The position numbers and the translations under genes are program-made. DNA of 44,792 nucleotides, taken from contig JAEZKL010000167.1 of the NCBI GenBank assembly GCA_023415475.1, positions 1 through 44,792 on the forward strand, given 5' to 3'. Source of the stretch: Bacillota bacterium (lineage in GTDB: Bacteria; Bacillota; Clostridia; Lachnospirales; Lachnospiraceae). Shown piece after piece: positions 1 to 7,668 of this stretch; position 1 is the stretch's first letter; each line of letters starts with the position of its first letter. The notes under the pieces were generated by a model, which worked only from the letters and a program-made list of their open reading frames with translations, did not search any database and was not told the origin of the DNA.

Positions 1-454
1 CCCATAACACCCCAATGGTCATGGAGAAGCAGAAGGCTACCAGAGCGACAAATACGGGCGATAAGGAAATGGCAAACTTGTCATTCTTATTGAGGATATC
101 AATCAGTGATAATCCGATTGCAGCAGCAAGAAAGCCGTTAAGTGTATGAAGAGTAGTATCCCAATATGGGAAGATCAGATAGTAGGCATTAATCTCGCCA
201 AGTATTTCCGCGGAGAAGATAAACAGCAATATGATCACCTCCAGGGTGTCAGGGATATCAATATGGATTCTTTTTTCAATAAAGCTCGGTATCATAAATA
301 AAATTAAAGTAAGGATACAAAGAAATATATTCTCATAATCTTTGCCTCTGATCTGATCAAAAATGACCACGACCACTAAAAGCCGAAGTAAAAGATATAC
401 GATGGATATTCCCTTGTTTCTCTTTCTGTTATTCGATAATTTAGTCTTTTTCAT
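1..454 (-). CDS. Integral membrane protein, YjdF/DUF2238-like, 3' end outside window
   Basis: Reading the minus strand from ATG at 454 gives 151 codons with no stop before the left edge, so the C-terminus is missing. A GGGAGG ribosome binding site lies 5 nt before the start. The N-terminus is basic, followed by hydrophobic segments near residues 17-33, 43-58, 70-86 and 103-121, and a further one at 132-150 running into the edge. The pattern W-D-T-x-L-H-T-x-N-G-F-L near residues 98-109 (D99, H103), followed by a second block ending I-G-V-L-W, resembles the YjdF/DUF2238 family of small polytopic proteins of unknown function. The family assignment is from recall of this pattern. It is transcribed from its own promoter at 581-608 through a leader of about 120 nt. 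Confidence 0.75.
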   Translation of the reverse strand, partial: MKKTKLSNNRKRNKGISIVYLLLRLLVVVVIFDQIRGKDYENIFLCILTLILFMIPSFIEKRIHIDIPDTLEVIILLFIFSAEILGEINAYYLIFPYWDTTLHTLNGFLAAAIGLSLIDILNKNDKFAISLSPVFVALVAFCFSMTIGVLW

Positions 455-580
455 ATTTACCTCCCTACTGCACCGGCAGCCCAAATTTGAAAGAGCAAAG
501 AGTACTATTCCCTCTTATGTCCTTCTCGGTTCATCCTGTGGGTCGGCGAAGTATTCCCTTATGTATGCTCTAATTCCTCT

Positions 581-608
581 ATTGTATCATGAAAGAAAGA
601 AAATACAA
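581..608 (-). promoter_or_regulatory. Promoter of the left-edge membrane protein
   Basis: On the minus strand TTGTAT (608-603) is followed after 16 bp by TACAAT (586-581), with the TGn extension of the -10. The predicted transcript has a leader of about 120 nt before the ATG at 454. This leader holds two similar blocks, CATAAGGGAATA and CATAAGAGGGAATA, of unknown meaning. Confidence 0.6.
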
Positions 609-704
609 TTAAAAACAAATGAATAAGTTATTAAATGAGAAATGTTTGATTGTTCGGGATATTCCTGACTAATAATTAAAGTTAATTTTTATAGCCTCCA
701 GTGA

Positions 705-902
705 TATAATAAAGCGTAGTGAACATACTGCAAGCTTGCTTGCAAGTATGTGATCGGAGCTGAAGACCATGAACATGTTCCTGTTCATGGTATAATAAAG
801 CGTAGTGAACATAATGCGAGAAGGGCACTCGCATAGCAAGCTTGCTTGATAGTACGCGATCGGAGCTGAAGACCATGAACAAGCTCCTGTTCATGGTATA
901 AT
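705..902. repeat. Two tandem hairpin-bearing repeat units
   Basis: The two units (705-790 and 791-896) share the opening TATAATAAAGCGTAGTGAAC and a closing part GATCGGAGCTGAAGACCATG followed by a hairpin with arms ACCATGAACA and TGTTCATGGT. A third TATAAT at 897 follows. Unit 1 carries an internal hairpin with arms ACATACT-GCAAGC and GCTTGC-A-AGTATGT. Unit 2 has a different interior with ATGCGAG/CTCGCAT arms. A related single copy lies at 11901-11945 in the opposite orientation. The open frame across 682-912 on the minus strand is a by-product of the repeat. Apart from this repeat I see nothing coding in 455-983. Confidence 0.8.
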
Positions 903-983
903 AATGATACAATATGCCAAGAAGTATTATTTTATGATAAGACGAAGTAAATAATTATAATTGAAAATTCGCGGAGGAATAAC

Positions 984-3900
984 ATGAGTAGGAAGAATTT
1001 GTTCAATGATAATTGGGAATTCTCCAAGCAGTTACTGGGGACACAGCTTATGTCATTAGAAGTGGATAGCAGTAGATGGAATCAGGTAGATATTCCCCAT
1101 GACTGGCTCATCTATAATGCCAAGGATTTATACGAAACCGGAGAGGGCTGGTACCGGAAGCGTTTTCTTCATGAAAAAAAATCAGAAGAACGAATTAGTA
1201 TCTGTTTCGAGGGAAACTATATGAACTCTACGATATACGTAAATGATCAGGTTGTTGGCGAATGGAAATACGGCTATTCCAGCTTCGAATTTGACATCAC
1301 TGATGTACTGCGCCAAGGCGAGAATGAGATTATGGTTCGTGTCGTACATGAGGCACCCAATTCCCGTTGGTATTCCGGTGCCGGTATCTACCGGAATGTA
1401 TGGCTTAAGACAACACCTTTACAACATCTGGTTACCGACGGTATCTATCTGGCGACCAGACAGGAGAATGATCACTGGAGAGTGCTCCTGCAGACAGAAG
1501 CAATCAATCGGTCTGATAACCACGCAGTACAGGGCAGCATCCGGCATACAATTATGGATCAGGAAGGCAATGTTGTTGCAACAGGGGAGCAGGAATTAAT
1601 GCTTGAGGACACGGTTACCAAAGATAATCAGGAATTTGTTGTAGAGCAGGTAACCACATGGGATATCCTGAACCCCTATCTGTATTATCTGAGGACAGAG
1701 TTGATCGTCGACGGGAAGACCACCACGGAGGAGACGGTACGCTTCGGATTTCGAACCGTTCGCGTAGACAATAATACCGGCTTCTACCTCAACGACCGTT
1801 CGGTCAAGCTGCACGGTGCCTGTATGCATCACGATCTGGGCTCACTTGGAGCTGCCGTTAACAGGGTGGCGTTGAAAAGACAGCTGACGATGCTAAGAAA
1901 GATGGGGATCAATGCGATTCGAACCTCCCATAACATGCCTTCCACTGAACTGATGGAATTAGCGGATGAGATGGGAATTCTAATCGTATCGGAGGCCTTC
2001 GATATGTGGGAACGATCGAAGACGGAATTTGATTATGCACGCTTTTTCCCGGAATGGCACGAGAAGGATGTGGCGAGCTGGATTAGAAGAGATAGAAATC
2101 ATCCCAGTATTATTATGTGGAGTATCGGTAATGAAATCTATGATACCCATGCGGATTCCCGTGGCCTTGAAGTAACCAGGGAGTTAAAACGGTTAGTCCT
2201 GTTTCATGATCCCCTTCAAAACGGATTAGTCACCATCGGTTCCAATTATATGGCATGGGAAAATGCGCTGAAATGTGCCGAGGAAGTAACCGTTGCGGGA
2301 TATAATTACGGGGAGTGGCTTTACGAAGAGCATCATAAGAAATATCCTCATTGGGTGATTTATGGAAGCGAGACGGCATCTACTGTACAGAGCAGGGGTA
2401 TTTATCATTTTCCAGTCGATAAGGTAGTGGTAACCCATGAGGATGAGCAATGCTCCTCTCTGGATAACTGTACCACCAACTGGGGTGCAAAGAATGCACA
2501 GAAGAATATCATTGATGACAGGGATGCGAAGTACTGTTTGGGACAATTTATCTGGACCGGCTTTGATTATATCGGAGAACCGACACCCTATGCGACCAAG
2601 AATTCTTACTTCGGTCATATAGATACGGCAGGCTTTCGTAAGGATTCAGCATATCTGTATGAAGCGGAGTGGACGGAATATAAGACGAATCCCATGATAC
2701 ATCTGCTTCCTTATTGGGACTTTAACGAAGGTCAGCTAATCGATATCAGGGTATACTCCAACGCACCTAAGGTCGAATTATTCTTTAACGATGAATCTCT
2801 AGGCACATATGAGATAGATCATGAGGCAGGTCAGAAGCTGAGTGGGGACTGGAGACTGCCTTATAAGCGAGGGGTTCTGAGAGCCGTGGCTTACGATGAA
2901 CGCGGTCAGGTGATTGCAACGGATATGAAGCAATCATTCTCTGATGCAAAGCAACTGGTATTAAAGGCGGATAAATCTGAAATGAAAGCGGATGGCCTGG
3001 ATCTTATCTTTGTGGAAATCTCTGCTATCGATGAGCAGGGTGTGGAGGTAGCCAATGCCAATAACCGGGTGGAGGTTACCGTAAGCGGTGCCGGCCGTCT
3101 CGTAGGTCTGGATAACGGAGACAGCACGGATTATGACCAGTATAAGGGAACCAGCAGAAAGCTGTTTAGCGGAAAGCTGCTGGCAATCATTGCAGCAAAA
3201 CAGGATCCAGGAGACATTCATATAGAGGTCACTTCAAAAGGACTACAATGTGCAGAGCTTTTACTTAAGGCACTTCCCTGTGAGAGTGTGAACGGAGTAT
3301 CCGCCCACATGGAGAATACTAAATCAGAACCGAACCATGAGATTCCAATACGTAAAATCGAACTGACGAACCACGGAGCATCGGAATTGAATCAAGAGGT
3401 AAGCTTCACAAGGATTACTGCAAGACTGTTACCCGCAGATACCACCTACAAGGATATCAGTTGGAGGGTTGTTACCCCCGGAGGAATCGAGACCAATATT
3501 GCCATGGTCGAGGCAACGGGCAAGGAGGCGGTAGTAACTGCTTTAGGAGACGGTGAATTCCGCTTACGTTGTACGGCGAATAACGGCAAAAGAAGTCCGG
3601 AGATTGTATCTGAATTCGAGTTTAGTGTAACAGGAATGGGAGCGGCGACGATAAATCCTTATGAATTCGTCTATGCTGGTCTTTATAGTGCCTCCAATAC
3701 CGATTTGAACGGTGGTTTACAAAACGGTGTATCAACAAAGGAATTTGTGGAGAGTCATATCGGTTTCCGTGGCTTGGATTTCGGAGAGTTTGGTTCGGAT
3801 GAGGTAACAATTCCGATTTTCTTCAACGATAATGCTCCTCTGCCAATAGAGCTGTGGGAGGGAATGCCTACCGATCCGAAGTCGAAGCTATTGCTAAGGA

Positions 3901-4409
3901 CAACATATCAGGCGAAGCCGAATTGGGGTTATTATATTCCAAATACCTTTAAGCTTCCGAGACTCTTGAAAGGAATCACGACCTTCTGCATCGTTCTAAA
4001 TCGCAGATTGAATCTCAAGGGTTTTGAATTCAAGAAGCCGGAGAAAGCCTATGAAAAGCTTTTAGCCCTGGAGAATAACAATATATACGGAGATACCTTC
4101 TACCAAACTGAGGAAGCGATCGAGCATATAGGGAACAATGTTACGATCGTTTTTGACAATATGGATTTTGCCAAGTCTGGCTTCCGAAAGCTCATTATCT
4201 GCGGACGATCCCATGCCCGGAAGAATACGATTCATGTGCGTTTTCAGGGTGAAGAGGGAAGTGTAAATCAGATCGCTGAATTTGAATATTCGGAGGGATA
4301 TGTAGAGAAGGAATTTGAACTGACTTCTGTGAAAGGCAAGCAACAGGTGAATTTTATCTTCCTTCCGGGAAGCGATTTTGACTTCAGGTGGTTCCGCTTC
4401 GTAAAATAA
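984..4409 (+). CDS. Glycoside hydrolase family 2 (beta-galactosidase-like), multidomain
   Basis: This 1141-residue protein hydrolyses a beta-linked glycan by the retaining mechanism of family GH2. The order of parts is an N-terminal sugar-binding jelly roll (about 1-165), an Ig-like domain (about 170-280), the TIM barrel (about 285-570), a DUF4982-like module (about 575-650), an Ig-like GH2 C-terminal domain (about 655-755), another Ig/BIG2-like domain (about 775-880) and a C-terminal beta-sandwich resembling a carbohydrate-binding module. The acid/base is E384 in W-S-I-G-N-E and the nucleophile is E463 in Y-G-S-E-T-A. There is no signal peptide, so it should act in the cytoplasm on imported oligosaccharides. 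GCGGAGG precedes the ATG. The exact substrate (galactoside, glucuronide or other) cannot be told from the sequence. It stands alone between a repeat and a terminator. Confidence 0.9.
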   Translation: MSRKNLFNDNWEFSKQLLGTQLMSLEVDSSRWNQVDIPHDWLIYNAKDLYETGEGWYRKRFLHEKKSEERISICFEGNYMNSTIYVNDQVVGEWKYGYSSFEFDITDVLRQGENEIMVRVVHEAPNSRWYSGAGIYRNVWLKTTPLQHLVTDGIYLATRQENDHWRVLLQTEAINRSDNHAVQGSIRHTIMDQEGNVVATGEQELMLEDTVTKDNQEFVVEQVTTWDILNPYLYYLRTELIVDGKTTTEETVRFGFRTVRVDNNTGFYLNDRSVKLHGACMHHDLGSLGAAVNRVALKRQLTMLRKMGINAIRTSHNMPSTELMELADEMGILIVSEAFDMWERSKTEFDYARFFPEWHEKDVASWIRRDRNHPSIIMWSIGNEIYDTHADSRGLEVTRELKRLVLFHDPLQNGLVTIGSNYMAWENALKCAEEVTVAGYNYGEWLYEEHHKKYPHWVIYGSETASTVQSRGIYHFPVDKVVVTHEDEQCSSLDNCTTNWGAKNAQKNIIDDRDAKYCLGQFIWTGFDYIGEPTPYATKNSYFGHIDTAGFRKDSAYLYEAEWTEYKTNPMIHLLPYWDFNEGQLIDIRVYSNAPKVELFFNDESLGTYEIDHEAGQKLSGDWRLPYKRGVLRAVAYDERGQVIATDMKQSFSDAKQLVLKADKSEMKADGLDLIFVEISAIDEQGVEVANANNRVEVTVSGAGRLVGLDNGDSTDYDQYKGTSRKLFSGKLLAIIAAKQDPGDIHIEVTSKGLQCAELLLKALPCESVNGVSAHMENTKSEPNHEIPIRKIELTNHGASELNQEVSFTRITARLLPADTTYKDISWRVVTPGGIETNIAMVEATGKEAVVTALGDGEFRLRCTANNGKRSPEIVSEFEFSVTGMGAATINPYEFVYAGLYSASNTDLNGGLQNGVSTKEFVESHIGFRGLDFGEFGSDEVTIPIFFNDNAPLPIELWEGMPTDPKSKLLLRTTYQAKPNWGYYIPNTFKLPRLLKGITTFCIVLNRRLNLKGFEFKKPEKAYEKLLALENNNIYGDTFYQTEEAIEHIGNNVTIVFDNMDFAKSGFRKLIICGRSHARKNTIHVRFQGEEGSVNQIAEFEYSEGYVEKEFELTSVKGKQQVNFIFLPGSDFDFRWFRFVK

Positions 4410-4418
4410 AATGAGTAG

Positions 4419-4470
4419 ATGTTTGCAAAGAGAAGGACACCATAAATCGGTGTCCTTCCTTTTACAAACA
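4419..4470 (+). terminator. Terminator of the GH2 gene
   Basis: The core arms are AAGGACACC and GGTGTCCTT around a 7-nt loop, followed by CCTTTT. An outer ATGTTTG/CAAACAT pairing extends the stem. It lies just past the stop at 4409, and its near-palindromic form could also stop minus-strand transcription from the CBS gene. The remaining stretch to 4609 shows no gene. Confidence 0.75.
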
Positions 4471-4609
4471 TTTTTACTTATCCGTCTAGCATTACGAAAT
4501 TCATCGGTGTATTACCATGAACCTTTAGTCCTTCGCGGAGATACGTAAATATAAATTAAGATTTTTAATTGGCACATACTAATTTACTACGCTCTTCGCG
4601 GGCTGTGGG

Positions 4610-5038
4610 TTAACGTAAGCTTGCACCGGGTTTGGAGATATTTTTCAGTGCGTCCTCTGCACTTTCCTGGCAGGCGGGCTCCAAAGAGATATCACCGAGG
4701 GCAACGATGCCTATCAGACTGTTGTTTTCTACAACAGGGAGACGACGAATCTGGCGATCGCTCATTATTCTGGCAGCGTCACCTACATCCGTCTCCGGGT
4801 TGGCAAAAACAACATCATTTGTCATAATATCTCCGACTCTTTTTTGGGATACGTCCTCACCGGCTGCTACAGAACGAACGGTAATGTCTCTGTCGGTTAT
4901 AATACCGATCAGCTTATCCTGGGTACATACCGGAAGGGAGCCGCAGTTGTACTGTTTCATCAACTGCGCCGCATGCTCAAGGGAATCGTCAGATCTTAAA
5001 CATGCAATGTCTTTCGTCATGATGTCTCTTACCTTCAA
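4610..5038 (-). CDS. Tandem CBS-domain protein
   Basis: This 142-residue cytoplasmic protein is two CBS motifs (about 7-60 and 70-128), each with the G-I-I/V-x-x-x-D-I signature (G-I-I-T-D-R-D-I and G-I-V-A-L-G-D-I). Stand-alone CBS pairs usually bind adenine nucleotides and act as energy sensors, but the partner here is unknown. The start is a TTG at 5038 placed 7 nt after a GGAGGTGA site; the in-frame ATG six codons later has no such site. It follows the metallophosphoesterase by 84 bp on the same strand with no terminator between, so the two are probably co-transcribed. The last codons run into sequence with GCAAGCTT, reminiscent of the dispersed repeat, so the C-terminus may have been altered. 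Confidence 0.85.
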   Translation of the reverse strand: MKVRDIMTKDIACLRSDDSLEHAAQLMKQYNCGSLPVCTQDKLIGIITDRDITVRSVAAGEDVSQKRVGDIMTNDVVFANPETDVGDAARIMSDRQIRRLPVVENNSLIGIVALGDISLEPACQESAEDALKNISKPGASLR

Positions 5039-5122
5039 AATAAATCACCTCCAAGAATAGCTTACCCTCCGAGGAGTATCTTTACTCTATGTTCTCTGAG
5101 GATAAATCTGTTTAAAGAAGGA

Positions 5123-6064
5123 TCATTCATCATCCTCATTGGTTTGCATGCAGTGCGTGGAGTAAGGATTATTTTTGCAATCGAATTTATCAACGGGTTC
5201 GGGTCCTCGGACAACAACGCGCTCGATTCTAACGACACCGTTAGCATCAGCAGCGACTCTCCAGTCCACCATAAGGATTTTTCCGTGAAGAATCTCAATT
5301 CCGGTAATACCCCGGGTATGGATACAACAGCCGGTATTAAAGTAGGGAAGCTCCTTGTTTTTCGGAAATTTCTGACGGTGAGTATGACCGCAGATCAACA
5401 TCATCTTATGCTTCTGTATCCATTTGTTATAGTTGCGCTCTACCTTGTGCCGTTTGTAAAGATTCCTGGCTGGGCTGGATGGGTTTTCAAAGCCTACCAC
5501 ATGCATGAAACGCCAGAAATATCGCATTAATAACATCGATACAAACCATAACTGATCATTCATGAAGTCCCCTTGATGACCATGGACAACAAGTATCTCC
5601 TGATTGGTATTCTTTTGCTTCAATACAATTGCTTCGTAAGGCTCAAGGTCCTTGAAAAGCTCTACCCTCTCTTGTTTATATTCATCATAAAAGGTATAAT
5701 AATTCTCATATACATAGCGTTTTGATTTTAGGTATATATTATGGTTACCATAAAGTATTTTCAGTCGATGATCATCAAAGAATTTCTTAAGAACAATGAA
5801 GATATCGGTATGAGCTAACCGAATATGCTTGAAGGTAGGGTATTCCCAGAGCTCGTCTCCGTCCCCAACCTCCACATACTCATAACCATGACTATAGTAA
5901 TAATTCAGGGCGTGCAGATAGATCGTCTGATTGCGCGTGAATTCATCTGATATGCTGTCATCACCCCGGTGAATGTCGCTAAAAAAGATATATTTTGAGT
6001 TCTCATCAAAATATTCCACCTTTGCATTCTTGTAAGCCTGGGTTAATCGGTTGTCTGTACGCAT
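5123..6064 (-). CDS. Calcineurin-like metallophosphoesterase
   Basis: The 313-residue protein has all five metal-binding motifs of the calcineurin-like fold: D30-x-H32, G67-D68-x-D70, G106-N107-H108, H161-G-H163 and G226-H227-T-H229. It should hydrolyse a phosphodiester or phosphomonoester using two metal ions. The layout resembles the UDP-2,3-diacylglucosamine pyrophosphatase branch, but a Gram-positive host has no lipid A, so the substrate is open. There is no signal peptide; a hydrophobic stretch at 172-192 (L-W-F-V-S-M-L-L-M-R-Y-F-W) may contact the membrane. GGGGGTGAT sits 3 nt before the ATG. It is the first gene of a unit with the CBS protein. Confidence 0.85.
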   Translation of the reverse strand: MRTDNRLTQAYKNAKVEYFDENSKYIFFSDIHRGDDSISDEFTRNQTIYLHALNYYYSHGYEYVEVGDGDELWEYPTFKHIRLAHTDIFIVLKKFFDDHRLKILYGNHNIYLKSKRYVYENYYTFYDEYKQERVELFKDLEPYEAIVLKQKNTNQEILVVHGHQGDFMNDQLWFVSMLLMRYFWRFMHVVGFENPSSPARNLYKRHKVERNYNKWIQKHKMMLICGHTHRQKFPKNKELPYFNTGCCIHTRGITGIEILHGKILMVDWRVAADANGVVRIERVVVRGPEPVDKFDCKNNPYSTHCMQTNEDDE

Positions 6065-6114
6065 TTTATCACCCCCGTTTTTGGAAATAACTTAGAAATA
6101 ACAGTTATTCAAGA

Positions 6115-6144
6115 ATTATGGCTACCAGTATTTGATGGAGTCAA
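6115..6144 (-). promoter_or_regulatory. Promoter of the metallophosphoesterase unit
   Basis: On the minus strand TTGACT (6144-6139) and CATAAT (6120-6115) are separated by 18 bp, about 50 nt upstream of the ATG at 6064. The rest of 6065-6361 is AT-rich with no visible gene. Confidence 0.45.
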
Positions 6145-6361
6145 AGAGATAATGGTTTTACTATAGATTAGTTTTTGATTGATCTGTTTTCTTTATGTCC
6201 ATGTTAAAATAATATTTCTTGGAAATAATGTATATAAATGTATAATATAGCTTTTTAGTGCATTGATGCCTGCTTTCTTATGTTCATGACAAGTGAATTG
6301 ATTTATTAATTCATCTTGTTGAAAAATTTATCTAAATTTACTTTTATTGGGATTATGTGTA

Positions 6362-6389
6362 TTGCAAATCTTGAAGGGCATGTTATAAT
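6362..6389 (+). promoter_or_regulatory. Extended -10 promoter of the zinc-ribbon gene
   Basis: TTGCAA (6362-6367) and TATAAT (6384-6389) are 16 bp apart and the -10 carries the TGn extension. The start codon is at 6503, so the mRNA has a leader of roughly 105 nt. Confidence 0.7.
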
Positions 6390-6502
6390 CAAGGTATTCC
6401 CATAAATTAATCTGGATCGATTTCCTTTTCGCCAACCGCTTTAATCTATTGGAACGTAGTTTATTGTTAATTATTTCATTTATGGTTAAGGAGGAAATTG
6501 GT

Positions 6503-6706
6503 ATGGCAGACAAGGTAATCGTATGTAAGGATTGTAAGGCGGAATTTGTATTTACCGAAAGTGAACAGGCTTTTTATAGGGAGAAAGGCTTCGATAATGA
6601 GCCTGTAAGATGCCCCGATTGCAGAAGAGCAAGAAAAGCAGAGAAGAACAACGGTTTTGGCGGCAGAGATAACCGCGGTGGACAGGGTAACAAGGGTAGA
6701 AGATAA
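6503..6706 (+). CDS. Small zinc-ribbon protein with Gly/Arg-rich tail
   Basis: The 67-residue protein has one treble-clef zinc-ribbon with C8-x2-C11 and C37-x2-C40, then a tail from about residue 45 rich in Gly, Arg, Asn and Lys and ending R-R. It matches the small 'probable zinc-ribbon' family (zf-trcl) common in Clostridia. The RGG-like tail suggests RNA binding, by analogy only. AAGGAGGAAATTGGT before the ATG at 6503 decides the start; a longer open frame begins at 6449 but has no such site. It has its own promoter, a long leader and a terminator, so it is monocistronic. Confidence 0.85.
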   Translation: MADKVIVCKDCKAEFVFTESEQAFYREKGFDNEPVRCPDCRRARKAEKNNGFGGRDNRGGQGNKGRR

Positions 6707-6725
6707 TAGTTGAGACACTTAATTC

Positions 6726-6764
6726 GGGAAGTAGCAGGCGATATCTGCTGCTTCCTGTTTTTTT
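6726..6764 (+). terminator. Intrinsic terminator of the zinc-ribbon gene
   Basis: The arms GGAAGTAGCAG and CTGCTGCTTCC enclose a 7-nt loop and are followed by a run of T (TGTTTTTTTG). Confidence 0.85.
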
Positions 6765-6808
6765 GTGCTCTATAAATCTTAAGGTTTATTAAAGAAACTT
6801 TGTTTATA

Positions 6809-6837
6809 TTGTCATTACCGTAAACGAGTGGTAAAAT
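6809..6837 (+). promoter_or_regulatory. Promoter of the 6914 operon
   Basis: TTGTCA (6809-6814) and TAAAAT (6832-6837) are 17 bp apart, and TGG precedes the -10. The first gene starts at 6914. Confidence 0.6.
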
Positions 6838-6913
6838 ATGGCTAAGTTGGATGAAATGTATAATTAAGGTAAGTGTTGTTTATAATGAGATGATACTTGG
6901 AAAAGGACCTTCG

Positions 6914-7648
6914 ATGAAAATGAAAAGAAAAATCCTTCATAGGATTATGATAGACATATCCTGCCTCCTGGCGATCAGTTTGTTCCTGATTGTATGGCAG
7001 GTAACAGCTACTGCAGGATTGGTAGAACAATTGGAGAAGGCGTTAACACATGAGGAACGGCTGATTGACTATGCTGTGGAGGGGGACATCGGCTATGCCG
7101 TTATAAGTACAACAGAGGATGTAATTTATGGTGATCGTCTGTTGGTGCTTAACCGGGACGTAAGCGGAGGATGGAAGCGCTCCTATGAGAATGATTTTTC
7201 CGGTCTCAAGCCATGGAGGATAAGGCAGGCAGATATAGACGGAGACGGAGAGAAGGAGCTTATGACCGCGGTCAGAAAAACAACTTTTTATGATAAAGAA
7301 GAGAAGAATAGGCTGTTCATATTTAACTATACGGAAGGAAAGCTGGTAAAGAAATGGACCGGTTCCGATATTGCAGGAAGCTGGGAGGATTTTATCACCG
7401 GTGAGTTAGTGGACACGAAGGGTGAGGAGCTTATATTTATCACAGAGACAAAAGAAGGACAGGAAAGGCTGTTGGTGTACCATTGGTTTGATTTTGGCTT
7501 TCTTATGCTGGCACAGAGTTCTGATTATAATGATATTATTGATGTAGCGATTATCAGTAAGAATCGGATACGCATAACCTATAACAACGGACAGAAGAAG
7601 ACGGAGCTATTAATGCTAAAGGATGGAACGATAACGAAGGTTGACTAG
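6914..7648 (+). CDS. Membrane-anchored extracytoplasmic protein with VCBS/FG-GAP-like motif
   Basis: From ATG at 6914 the protein has 244 residues. A basic N-terminus is followed by one hydrophobic segment (about residues 13-35) that could be a signal anchor. The exported part holds A-D-I-D-G-D-G-E-K-E-L, the Ca-binding-like signature of VCBS/FG-GAP beta-propeller repeats, and reads as repeated beta strands. AAAAGGA lies 7 nt before this ATG; an upstream in-frame ATG at 6851 lacks a site and would put the hydrophobic segment far inside. It is 20 bp upstream of the DUF3160 lipoprotein, so the two likely work together at the cell surface. No specific function is recognised. Confidence 0.7.
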   Translation: MKMKRKILHRIMIDISCLLAISLFLIVWQVTATAGLVEQLEKALTHEERLIDYAVEGDIGYAVISTTEDVIYGDRLLVLNRDVSGGWKRSYENDFSGLKPWRIRQADIDGDGEKELMTAVRKTTFYDKEEKNRLFIFNYTEGKLVKKWTGSDIAGSWEDFITGELVDTKGEELIFITETKEGQERLLVYHWFDFGFLMLAQSSDYNDIIDVAIISKNRIRITYNNGQKKTELLMLKDGTITKVD

Positions 7649-7668
7649 AAGAGGAATGGAGGAAAATT

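Noticed and set aside
682..912. 76-codon open frame on the minus strand
   Set aside because: It is the translation of the tandem hairpin repeat, has repeated peptide blocks and no ribosome binding site.
2226..2618. 130-codon minus-strand frame inside the GH2 gene
   Set aside because: It lies antisense within the catalytic domain; codon shadow only.
4579..4625. Further copy of the dispersed repeat at the end of the CBS gene
   Set aside because: Only GCGTAGT and AGTATGTG-like fragments are shared, in altered order; similarity is too weak to call.
4632..5060. 142-codon plus-strand frame over the CBS gene
   Set aside because: It is antisense to a well-supported CBS-domain gene and has no family resemblance.
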